This document shows positions 11,439 through 21,672 of a stretch of 64,000 bases of DNA, in pieces. A program made the translations under genes and the position numbers. The notes beneath the pieces are model-generated. The model made no database searches and had not been told where the DNA came from. It saw nothing but the letters and a program-made list of their open reading frames with translations. Position 1 is the first letter of the stretch. Every line of letters starts with the position of its first letter. Origin of the DNA: Dipteris shenzhenensis. Lineage: Eukaryota; Polypodiophyta; Polypodiopsida; Gleicheniales. The stretch lies in NCBI GenBank assembly GCA_047967505.1, contig CM106538.1. One strand, 5' to 3'.

Positions 11439-13002
11439 TTGAATCATCCTCATCCTCATCGTCGTCTTGTTGGCCTGATCCTTGGCCCTCGTGAGCTGCG
11501 CCTTCTCCCTGATCCTCATCACGTGCGTCTGATCCCTGGCCCTGGTGATCGCTCGCCTCTGGTGATGGGACGCTTGAGCTTTGACCCTAAGAGTGAACCA
11601 TATAAATTGAAAATTAGATTGGAACTCAAAGAATAAAACAATTTAAAAAGTGATATTACAAGTAGGAGTAGACTTATACCGTGCGAGCAACCACCTCAGC
11701 CCAATCGACTGTCGCTCCCATTGCCTCTTGCTCAATAAACCACGGCCTTGTTCCCATGCAAAATGCGCATCGCGTCTCTGCATCTATAGGAAGATGACCC
11801 ATCGTAGCTTGTTGTGGATCCAATTTACGAGAGTTAGAGTTAGCTAAAGTGCATGTAATATGTAGTAAAACAAATAGAACAATACATTAAATGAGAAGAA
11901 GTAGACTTACCACGGTTGCCTCGAATGCCAACCGTCCGCCTGCACCAAAGTGCGAAGTACCTACGATGTCCAGCCATCTCTTCGCAGCCCTCCTCTGACC
12001 CTCGAACATTTCGGGATGGTCCCTATTATGCTTCTTGAAGAACTTCCAATCAGCTTTGTCTGCCCAGCTGGGTTTAGCCAACCCCTTTATGATGGAAGTA
12101 TGCAAGGTTGATCTACGATGTTTCAAGACCAAACCCATGCACTCTCGCATATAATTCTCATTAAACTCCCAATTTGGCGGGTTAGGGTATTTTTGTTTTA
12201 ATTCATCGATGACCGCTTGCTTCTTTTGGTCATCTTGATACCGCCAATCGGTAGCAATGCCGCTCTTGAAGTGATGGCTCATCAACCGCCTCATGGTGGC
12301 CATCACTGCTTTGCCCTTTCTATCTTCTATTATCTCTCCAGCAGGCGTGATTTGATAGGAGAGATCCTCTGATGAGTAAGGAGGACTGATGGTAGCAGAG
12401 TCAGAAGGAGTGGATGCTGTGCGAGCGCTTTTGGAGTGAGGAGTAGCAGTGGGAGTAGGAGAGGGCAAGGGACTTGACTGATACTGTGTCTCCGGACCAA
12501 GTGGAGACCTGTAGGGATGTGAGTGTGCTGACTCATCTACATCTCTCGAGTTAGCACACCATAAGCGGCCCCTCCTACTCTTGCTTCCCTTACGAGAGGC
12601 ACGCGTAGGTGATGACCCCTCGGTTGAAGGGGCACGAGGGGACGGCTGGGCAGTAGGTCCAGCCGTCGGTGTAGGGGAGGGAATTGCTGAGGTCCTCTGA
12701 GATAGCAGAGAGAAGAATCTCGTTGCCTCCTCATCACTCATCTATGCTACAAACTCGTCGGGACTCCCAACAAAGCCATGCACAGCTAGCAAAGGAGTTC
12801 CTTGAGGGGTAGTCGCAGTGCTATGTCCGAGAGGAGTCAGACTAGGGGTAGTTGCAGTGCTAGGTCCGGGAGGAGTCGGACCAGTCCCCTCAGGTGTCAC
12901 CTGAAAGGAATTAAAGTCCTCTGGAGCATATAGATCGTGATGTCTCCTCCTGCGAGGCTGTCCGTACTCGTCAGACGTGCGACGTGATCCCATGTCTAAC
13001 AT
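11431..13002 (-). pseudogene. Transposase_24 (Ptta/En/Spm)-type accessory protein
   Basis: The minus-strand reading starts at ATG 13002 or 12993 (MGSRRTSDEYG). It has a Pro/Ser/Thr-rich N-terminus and then the module GKAVMATMRRLM ... DDQKKQAVIDELKQKYP ... MGLVLKHRRS ... WKFFKKHNRDHPEMF, the layout of plant Ptta/En/Spm proteins. Exon 1 ends at a GTAAGT donor (11910). Likely exon 2 is 11843-11690 (GTRPWFIEQEAMGATVDW) and exon 3 is 11586-11431, an acidic Gln/Gly/Asp tail stopping beside a (TAC)n tract. The exon 1-2 phase does not resolve. An in-frame TAG at 12744-12742 splits exon 1 just before a Met (FVA-stop-MSDEE), so the gene is either broken or starts at 12741. It is read divergently from the TNP2 relic. 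Confidence 0.65.
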
Positions 13003-13029
13003 AGACACAAACACGAAAACAAAAAACAA

Positions 13030-15330
13030 AAAACAAACATAAGCATAGCCATAGGCATAGGCATAGGAAAAGGAAAAGAGGAAGAAGAGGGAAAGGAAAA
13101 GAGATTGGAAGAGGGGAAAGAGAGAAGAGGAGGGAAAGGAAAGAAGGAAAGAAGAGAGAAGAAGAGGGAAAGAAGAGGGAAAGAAGAGGAGAGAAGAGGG
13201 AAAAGAGAAAGAAGAGAAGAGGAAGAAAAGGGAAAGAAGAGGGAAAGAAGAGGAAGAAGAGGGAAAGAAGAGGAAGAAGAGGAAAAGAGGAGGGAATTAA
13301 AAAAGGAGAAGAGGAGGAAAAGAGGAGGGAAAAGAGGAGGGAAAAGAAGGAGACATATGCTCATGCTTATGCTTATGCATGAGCATATGTCTCCTTCTCT
13401 TATGCTTATGCTTATGCTTATGCATAAGCATAAGCATAAGCATAAGCATAAGAGAAGGAGACATATGCTCATGCTTATGCTTATGCATGAGCATAAGAGC
13501 ATGAGCATGAAAGAGGGAAAAGAGGGGGGGAAAGAGGAGAAGAGAGAAGAAGAGGGAAAGGAAAAGGGGAAAGAGGGTTTAGGGTTTATATGCTCATGCT
13601 TATGCTTATGCATGAGCATAAGAGAAGGGAGAAAGAGAGAAGAAGAGGGAAAGGAAAGAGAGATTGGAAAAGGGGAAAGAGGGAAAGAAAGAGAGAAGAA
13701 GAGGGAAAGTAAAGAGGGAAAAAGAGACATATGCTCATGCTTATGCATGAGCATATGTCTCCTTCTCTTATGCTCATGCGTATGCATGAGCATATGTCTC
13801 CTTCTCTTATGCTCATGCATAAGCATAAGCATGAGCATATGCTTATGCTTATGCATAAGAGGAGTCTTATGCATAAGCATAAGCATAAGCATAAGAGAAG
13901 GAGACATATGCTCATGCTTATGCTTATGCTTATGCTTATGCATGAGCATAAGAGCATGAGCATGAAAGAGGGAAAAGAGGGGGGGAAAGAGGAGAAGAGA
14001 GAAGAAGAGGGAAAGGAAAGAGAGAAAGGAAAAGGGGAAAGAGGGTTTAGGGTTCATATGCTCATGCTTATGCTTATGCATGAGCATAAGAGAAGGGGGA
14101 AAGAGAGAAGAAGAGGGAAAGGAAAGAGAGATTGGAAAAGGGGAAAGAGGGAAAGAAAGAGAGAAGAAGAGGGAAAGTAAAGAGGGAAAAAGAGACATAT
14201 GCTCATGCTTATATGTCTCCTTCTCTTATGCTCATGCATAAGCATAAGCATGAGCATATGTCTCCTTCTCTTATGCTCATGCTTATGCTTATGCATAAGA
14301 CTCCTCTTATGCATAAGCATAAGCATGAGCATAAGAGAAGGAGACATATGCTCATGCTTATGCTTATGCATGAGCATAAGAGAAGGAGACATATAAGCAT
14401 GAGCATATGTCTCTTTTTCCCTCTTTACTTTCCCTCTTCTTCTCTCTTTACTTTCCCTCTTCTTCTCTCTTTATTGCTTAAGCATAAGCATGAGCATATG
14501 TCTCCTTCTCTTATGCTCATGCTTATGCTTATGCATAAGCTCCTCTTATGCATAAGCATAAGCATGAGCATAAGAGAAGGAGACATATGCTCATGCTTAT
14601 GCTTATGCATGAGCATAAGAACATGAGCATGAAAGAGGGAAAAGAGGTGGGAAACGAGGAGAAGAGAGAAGAAGAGGGAAAGGAAAGAGAGATTGGAAAA
14701 GGGGAAAGAGGGAAAGAAAGAGAGAAGAAGAGGGAAAGTAAAGAGGGAAAAAGAGACATATGCTCATGCTTATGCATGAGCATATGTCTCCTTCTCTTAT
14801 GCTCATGCATAAGCATAAGCATGAGCATATGTCTCCTTCTCTTATGCTCATGCTTATGCTTATGCATAAGACGACTCTTATGCATAAGCATAAGCATGAG
14901 CATAAGAGAAGGAGACATATGCTCATGCTTATGCTTATGCATGAGCATAAGAACATGAGCATGAAAGAGGGAAAAGAGGGGGGAAAAGAGGAGAAGAGAG
15001 AAGAAGAGGGAAAGGAAAGAGAGATTGGAAAAGGGGAAGAGGAAAGGAGAAGCATGAGCATATGTCTCCTTCTCTTATGCATATGCAAGAGAAGGAGACA
15101 TATGCTCATGCTTATGCTTATGCATGAGCATAAAAGAAGGGGGAAAGAGAGAAGAAGAGGGAAAGGAAAGAGGGATAAAGAGGGAAAGAGAGAAGAAGAG
15201 GGAAAGGAAAGATGGAAAAAGAGGGGGAAAGAGATTGAAAGATTGAAGGAGAAGAAGAAGGAAAGGAGGGAAAGAAGAGGAGAGAAGAGGGAAAGAAGAA
15301 GAAAGAGAGGGGAAGAGAGGTTTCCTATGC
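13030..15330. repeat. 2.3 kb low-complexity block of palindromic GCATAAGC/GCATGAGC and GAAGAGGGAAA units
   Basis: Two motif types alternate. The first is purine runs built of GAAGAGGGAAAG. The second is blocks of CTTATGCTTATGCATGAGC and its complement, joined by AGAAGGAGACATATGC or its complement. Because GCATAAGC blocks occur in both orientations and are often centred on TTATGCATAA or CATGCATG-like cores, long hairpins are possible. Larger units (about 360-450 bp) recur at ~13720, ~14180, ~14500 and ~14750. Long open frames on both strands (Met-Leu-Met, His-Lys-His-Glu and Arg-Glu-Gly phrases) come from the repeat and are not genes. Confidence 0.95.
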
Positions 15331-15593
15331 CCATCACTATAGCTAGCGCTTAAGGCGCTAGCTGCAGGCCAATGCAAATAACAAAAATAACAAATGGAAA
15401 AAAGAGAAAGCACTTACTTGGAATAGTACGTCTCGCTCGGTGTTTTGTGGACTAGCCCTACAAAAGAGAGGAAACATACCATTTTTCAAATAAGATGTTA
15501 GAGGAAGGAGGAGATTACAAAAGCAACTTCTCAAAAAGATTGGAATAGGGAGACAAGGAGAAAGAGAAGGAAGAGAAATACAAAAAAGACTAG

Positions 15594-16110
15594 AAGAGGT
15601 GAGTCTTCTTTCTTTCTTGAAATCTCGTTTTTTGTTTCAATCCTTTGAAATCAAGCATGAAAACTAGTACACAGGTTTAGCAATTCAAGGAGAAGCACCC
15701 ACTAAACGAAATCTCACAAAAAACCTACCTACCTTGTTGAAAGAGACTCACCTCTTGAAAACCTTCCTTTCAAGAGGTGAGTCTTCTTTCTTTCTTGAAA
15801 TCTCGTTTTTTGTTTCAATCCTTTGAAATCAAGCATGAAAACTAGTACACAGGTTTAGCAATTCAAGGAGAAGCACTCACTAAACGAAATCTCACAAAAA
15901 ACCTACCTACCTTGTTGAAAGAGACTCACCTCTTGAAAACCTTTCTTTCAAGAAACCAAAGAGGGAGAAGGGTGGACAAGTTTAGCAATACAAGGAGAAG
16001 CACTCACTAAACGAAATCTCACAAAAAACCTACCTACATTGTTGAAAGAGACTCACCTCTTGAAAAACTTCCTTTCAAGAAACCAAAGAGGGAGAAGGGT
16101 GGAGGGGGAG
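15594..16110. repeat. 178 bp tandem repeat with internal inverted ends
   Basis: Nearly identical units start at 15594 and 15772 (period 178). A truncated third (from GTTTAGCAATACAAGGAG, ~15980) overlaps a second repeat, AAGAAACCAAAGAGGGAGAAG, at ~15951 and ~16078. In each full unit AAGAGGTGAGTCTT at the start is answered by GAGACTCACCTCTT near the end, giving stem-forming ends about 145 bp apart. The near identity of the units implies recent duplication. Confidence 0.9.
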
Positions 16111-16272
16111 CACAAGAGCTAGGAGAGGGGTGAGTAGTGGTGAGGAGTGGAGAATAGAGTAGGAGGTCATCGGAAATAGGTGGGAGGAGAGATTGCCTTG
16201 CTTACAATAGAGATTAGAGAGTGCTAAAGAAAGCGCCGTGTGTTGCGTCGGGTTTCGATTTTAACCAACAGC

Positions 16273-16350
16273 GTCGCTATATAGCGACGTTTTTAATTGA
16301 AAGTGTCGCTATATAGCGACGGAACAGAGCAAAACGTCGCTATATAGTGA
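16273..16350. repeat. Internal cluster of the CACTA palindromic motif
   Basis: Two perfect GTCGCTATATAGCGAC copies (16273, 16305) and one variant (16336) lie 110-190 bp upstream of the TNP2 start codon. Subterminal motifs are normally confined to element ends, so this marks either a former end of an inner element or a promoter-proximal binding cluster. Confidence 0.75.
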
Positions 16351-16458
16351 TGCTTTAAGACACTTTATGTTCTAAGTTAAAAAAGAAGCTCATAGATGCT
16401 ATTTTATAACTGTTAAATATATTTTCTTGCAACTTATGTTGTGATTTTATAAGTGTAG

Positions 16459-18382
16459 ATGGAAGGGACGAGTGGAAGCTCGTCCGATGATGCGCCAATG
16501 CTCGGGAGCACAAAGTGGCCTACGGAGAGGTTATACTGTCATTGCACTCATTGCAAGCGAGAAGTACGACATCAACGTCGTATTATCATGCGTCACTTGC
16601 GGATGTATGGGGAGGAGCCCGAACTAGTACCCACCGTTGGTGTTGCACGTGTTGATGGATTATCGGTAAGTCAAAGCTATTTAAGTTCGCTGTTAATATT
16701 GGATACCAGGAAATACAAGATCTTATATTTACACGAAATCTTAAAACAGGATGAGGAGGCTGACGAGGGTACGCATATACCTTCACACTTTGAGCAAGAC
16801 TATAGTCTCCCGGATGATGACGAGGGTATGGTCGACATGATGGATTCTATTTTTAGGGGCACTACATCCCATGTACACGTGATGTCAGAGTCTGAGGTCA
16901 AAATGCGAGAGTTGCAATCAACACAATTGTAAGAGGGTGCTAGGATGTCTAAACTACGTGCTTGTCTCTCAATCCTAAATCTGCAAGTAAAGTATGGGTG
17001 GTCGGATACAAGTGTCTCGGCCTTAATGAGGTTAGCTCTTGCATTAATTTGACTCATTCTTTGGATATTGTTTGTTTTGAGAATCATCATGGATGGATTA
17101 GTGTACCGAATCATCATTGTTCGAAGCCTATGTATGTTTGAATTGTGATGGGTTGCTCCAGAAGATGTTGCCTTCACCAAATATTTACAATTTTCAAAGG
17201 ACAATAAGCTTATTGGGCTCAAGTCCCATGATTGGCACAAGGTCTTACAGGTATTCTAAGCTGTAGAATTAGTGTACCGATAATCATGATGCGTTAGCGT
17301 AATTATGATTATGTTATATTGTTGACATGACTTCTACGAGCGTGAGCGAGAGTTATCATCTGGATGTATGGTGCATGTAAGTTTCTTACCTCTTGACGTA
17401 ATTAAGTAATTATTTGTGGCAATATACCCTATAAAATAGATGCATCTTCATTGTTTTAATGATGCTCTTTTACAGTACAAAAAGTACAGTGCATTATGGT
17501 CATATGGACGACATTTTCACGTGGAACGCATTGATTCAAAGAGAGTCACGTATGATTGTGGAGTCATGGCTAACTTCACACAAGATAGCCGAGCAAGTGC
17601 TTCAGATACCAATCTTCTCTCCTCACAGTTGGATTATTGTGGAACCATATGCGAAATCTATGAAGTTGATTTCAAACGATTTAGTATTTTCATTCTTGAT
17701 GTAAAATGGTATAGAACTATTTACAACAGTCCCCATGCGATAGTGAGAAAAGATAGTAGCGGTTTCTTTGCAATAGACTCCACCAAACATTGGACTGATG
17801 AAAGTGATACTTTTGTTCTTCCTGAGCACTGTGAGCAAGTGCATACTAATGATTTAATTAATCGAAGCTTTCGTTTTTAAAGATCCATTGATACATGTAC
17901 TTGAGCATAATTTCATATATATAATTGACGACATTTGGCACCCATCTTCAATATAGGTGGTTTTTCATCCGGATCGTTTTGATCCAAGATGGTGGTACGT
18001 GATCCAAGTTGCACCACGAAGTAAGCAAATTTTTGAAGATAGAGATGTGGATATGGAGATGCCACTACCAATGCCGGATCCAATTAATCCTGATGAATCT
18101 AGTGAAGAAGATGAAGATCACAATATGAGCCAAGAGGAAGATGCGCATAATGACATCGCACGGGAGGAAGATGGAGATCACGATATTGAGGAAGAAGACG
18201 ACGATCATCAAGAATCACCACACTTTATTGAAGAAGATGATCAAGCACTTTTAGGTGAACGTGCGGTGCTAAAGTACGATGATGATATAGGAGATCAACT
18301 CGGTATAGAGTTGGAGATAGACTTGTTTGGCACCTTAGACTTAGCTCAAGATGAAACAGTTGATGTAAATGCTCTTCATTGA
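16459..18382 (+). pseudogene. TNP2-type CACTA transposase, catalytic core deleted
   Basis: Exon 1 (16459-16665) starts MEGTSGSS and holds a Cys/His-rich stretch (YCHCTHCKREV) followed by RRIIMRHLRMYG, as in TNP2 N-termini. A GTAAGT..ACAG intron (16666-16749) leads to an acidic exon. After a TAA at 16930-16932 the frame continues with EGARMSKL ... LNLQVKYGWSDTSVSALM, the conserved TNP2 start. Then most of the protein is absent. A short piece near 17155-17250 reads NKLIGLKSHDWHKVLQ, the segment that normally follows the catalytic domain. The C-terminal region (17440-17880, then 17957-18382) has the DUF4216-like pattern (YCGTICEIYEVDF, FKRFSIFILDVKWY) and a long Asp/Glu tail. The DDE core cannot be found, so the relic is inactive. 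Confidence 0.7.
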
Positions 18383-18555
18383 TTTTTTTCATCTCAAACT
18401 TGGACATGAATATATGAGCTTCAAAGGCTTGATGTACATGCTCTCATATTTTTATTCTCTATGAGATCAAACATGTATGAAAATTAAAAAAAAATTTGTC
18501 ATTGGAAAAAACTAACTTTTAAGGCCTATATGAGTAAACAACCTCTCTGGAAAAC

Positions 18556-18674
18556 GTCGCTATAAAATAGTATATCAGTGTCGCTATATAGCGACACTTA
18601 AAAGTCGCTATATAGCGACCATTACAAAGGTCGCTATATAGCGACGTTTGCCTAAAGTTGCTATATAGTGACAC
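18556..18674. repeat. Right cluster of subterminal palindromic motif
   Basis: Three perfect or near-perfect TCGCTATATAGCGA copies (18578, 18604, 18630) and two decayed ones (18556, 18658) lie within 165 bp of the presumed right end. Density and spacing (26 bp) exceed the left cluster. Confidence 0.85.
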
Positions 18675-18720
18675 TTTATGGGACACGCTTTTTTCTTTCC
18701 ATGCAATTCCTTGCGATGTG

Positions 18721-19719
18721 GCTCATAAGCATGCTAAAGGTCATTGCATTTTATAACATACATCATCAAATCCGATATCGTCGGAGGGGGGAAATCAAGG
18801 CGGTTGAAAATTTTACTTTTTGAAAATTCACCTGGCGTTCTACAAATCTTTGAACATTAACCTCTTATCATCCTGCAAACTACATCCTCCTATCTTGTGC
18901 AGAGTTAGCTCAATGTGACCTTGTTCTTTTGGTTTGGCATTATCTCCTTCACTCGAGTAAGACGTCTTCTATTCCTTCCTTGTCTCGCAAGCTAGTTGAT
19001 CTTCATTCTAGTGGGTTCATTGATCGTCTCCATGGCGTCAATGGCAAGACGTAGCTTGTCATGGCTTACAAGAGAACCAACCATAGGCTTCGAGATAGGA
19101 AGTTGAAAACCTACGAGATAGGAAGTTGAAAACCTTGGTCAAGGCATAAGGAATAGATTGCGAGACGAGGAAAGAAATGACATGGTATCGAAACAGTAGA
19201 AGATAAATTTGCAATGTTTGTGGAGGGAGAAACAACGAGAAGAAAGAAAACTCCTTGCAGAGCAGTAGCAGGAAGCGGTTGTAGATGCACGCATTTGATC
19301 ATTGCCTTCAAAACGAAGAACATGAGTTGTGGTCTCACATTTGGTGAGAGCATTCGAGGAGGCAACATCAGGCGCTTTAGGTGAATACTAGTCTTGAGTC
19401 TTCACAAGCTTTAGCCTCCTCAACTTAGATCAACTAGCTGCAAAGAGGGAGACATTAGCTATGTTTGTATCCTTTGAAAAAAAGGAGAAACGGCTTGGCC
19501 CACAATGTCAAAGAGGTTGTTAATCAGAAGGACCAACATACCTTGGAGTGGAAGCAATGCAGGATCATCTTGATCCGAGAAGTCTGAGAGCTTCAACAGA
19601 ACAAAAGAAAGGAGAGAGTCTAAGTGAGGTCTCACTGCGGAAGTTATTGATCAAGTGACAATATGGGACAAGCACATCATACACACGATACAACGCAGGT
19701 CATTGGTTGACTAAACTAG
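18721..19719. other. Unassigned DNA flanking the CACTA relic
   Basis: No recognisable gene. A direct 22 bp repeat (CGAGATAGGAAGTTGAAAACC) occurs at about 19090 and 19112. Composition is slightly richer in GC than the surroundings. Confidence 0.4.
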
Positions 19720-20465
19720 CCCGGTGGTTGTTTGTGAATGAGTTTGATTGTTTAATTTAATTTCTAAACTGGGATGGCTTGGACTTAATGTGATTGTCTA
19801 AAAAGTAGTCCAGTGGTTGGAACATCATGCAATATATCACTGTGTTGGTTTAGGTCAAACACTAGTTATGTGATTGTCCTGAGAATGGATGTTAATCGAA
19901 ACTATACTTCATTATTCATGTAAAATCTTGGTTAAGTTTATTGAGATAATTGTTTTAGTTTCACAACATTTATAGACCATAGTACAAAGTTATATATTTT
20001 CTTTGTAATTTTGAGGTAAAAGATGTAATTCCTAGCGAAACTTTAAAATTTGAAGTAAAAGATGTAATTCCTAGCAAAACTTTAAATTTTTTGCATAGAA
20101 GTTTTAAAACTTGGCGAGTGTTCCAAACAATTTTTTTTATTATGACATACAAACTTTTGATACCTACATTTATTTTTATTATGACATACAAACTTTCGAT
20201 ACCAATGTAAAAGTTTCGCTTCTTAACGAACCTAACATGAAAAAATCATCCGTGGTCCTAAACCAGCATGGTTGAACAACAATATATTTCCCCAATCCTG
20301 TGGTTGTCTGTGAATGAGTTTTGAAATAGTTTAATTGTTTAATTTCTAAATTAGACTGGCTTGGACTTAATGTGATTGTCCGGTTGGAACATCATGCAAT
20401 ATATCACAGTGCTGGTTTAGCTCAGACAGTTATGTGATTATCCTAAACTAGTGTGGTTAAATAGT
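19720..20465. repeat. Two direct copies of a dispersed repeat module
   Basis: Copy 1 (~19720-19880) and copy 2 (~20285-20465) share GGTTGTTTGTGAATGAG, GGCTTGGACTTAATGTGATTG, GGAACATCATGCAATATATCAC and TTATGTGATT. Between them ATTATGACATACAAACTTT occurs twice in tandem (~20140, ~20177). The family recurs inverted at 1-310. Confidence 0.7.
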
Positions 20466-20477
20466 AATATGGTGAAT

Positions 20478-21046
20478 CTAGCTACCAATATAAAAAACTG
20501 TCAATGTTTTAAAACCACCATGCACTAGTCCCACTTTTTCAATTGGTTTTAGTTTTCAACAAAACATGAAAAAGTTAAGAGGGTGTCCTCGAATGGGTGT
20601 GCATAATTTTAGCACAACATTGATTTTAGCACAACATTGTAAGGCCCTTAGACCACATCTAAGGTTCTCAATCAGGTGTGTCCTTTGGTTGAGGAAGAGC
20701 TCACGTAGGGTACTTTTGAATGATTACTTGGCTGCATGTGTGTAGAACAAAATTTTAATGTTTTTGAATAAATTATTATATTCTATAGAGATCCTATACT
20801 CTTCAAGATGCATGCTTCACATGCAACATAGCACTTGTTATGCTTTAACGATCTCATTCCAAATCTTTATTTCAGATGTTTTTGGTCTCATGTTCAAGAT
20901 TGGATGTGTACTACTACTTGGAAGATAGTTGTGTTGAATTCTATTGAACAATGCATAATGCATAAGTTATGGGTCCGGCAAGATACCCATATGCAAAAAA
21001 TACCCTGAACCTCACCGAAAATAGCTTCACCAAAGCAAACATTGAC
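20478..21046. repeat. Right arm of the ~0.5 kb inverted repeat
   Basis: Complementary partner of 8727-9240. It is slightly longer owing to small insertions, for example a duplicated TTTTAGCACAACATTG at ~20606-20640. It abuts the dispersed module ending at 20465, whereas the left arm does not. Confidence 0.8.
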
Positions 21047-21672
21047 TCAAGAAATCGCATGAAAAAAAACAATGCAAGATGATGTACAACATTGGATTTA
21101 TTCAAAGAGCATTGCACAAGTGAATTGAATATTTTCTGTAGCATCCATTTAAGCCAAGCACATCGCAAAAAATAAAAGTTCTAAGACACACATGTAGTGG
21201 CTCCATAAGTGTAGTGCTTTACTTTGTTTAGAAAAAACTTTAATAAGTTATGAAACATGCCACGAAATATGTATTGTTTTCGAGTTTTGACAAATCTTTT
21301 ATATAAGAATTATGATGAGTGATAAATTAGGTGCTTTCCTTTTTGTGTACCACATGCTTTGCATTTTAATTGCTTTCCTTTTGTCTTCCACAAGATTTGG
21401 CATTTCAATGCTTCTGGAAGGAGCTTCTCAAGCATTCTGATTCTCTCTCTCTCTCTCTCTCTCTCTCATATGACATTCTTGCGTATGAATTCCTTAATCA
21501 TACATCCTCTCTCTAAAATTAGCAACTCATTCGTACCAAGGGAAAACTCTACAAGAAGCACAATGCATCTTGCTCATGTTAAGAGAAGGACTATAGCATT
21601 TTGAAAAGGAGTTTGGCGTTTCAAAGGGCCTTGTAATCCCCGTTGTCCTCCTGTGGATCCTTGGGAGTGTAT
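21047..21672. other. Intergenic DNA downstream of the transporter gene
   Basis: Contains a short (CT)n tract at 21439-21466. It should hold the 3' UTR and polyadenylation region of the minus-strand gene, but no signal can be fixed with confidence. Confidence 0.4.

Larger units (their letters stand above)
10903..18720. mobile_element. Degenerate CACTA (En/Spm) DNA transposon
   Basis: The left end begins CACTACAAGGCATAGG, the family's hallmark terminus. Both ends carry copies of a self-complementary motif (GTCGCTATATAGCGAC), as expected of CACTA subterminal repeats. Inside are a Transposase_24-type gene (minus) and a TNP2-type gene (plus). The right end is not clean: the last motif is at 18674, and the best terminus is CCTTGCGATGTG ending near 18720, a weak match to the expected CCTTGTAGTG. 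No matching 3 bp target duplication is visible (AAT left, GCT right). The TNP2 catalytic core is missing, so the element cannot move itself. Confidence 0.75.

Noticed and set aside
12996-15413. Many long open frames on both strands rich in Met-Leu-His-Lys or Arg-Glu-Gly
   Set aside because: All are translations of the palindromic GCATAAGC and GAAGAGGGAAAG repeats. Frames on both strands are equally open and have no domain.
18660-18720. Clean right terminus of the CACTA element
   Set aside because: CCTTGCGATGTG matches the left end only loosely and no 3 bp target duplication agrees, so the end is reported as approximate.
21180-21200. CATGTAGTG as an alternative CACTA right end
   Set aside because: It lies 2.5 kb past the last subterminal motif and beyond the inverted-repeat arm.
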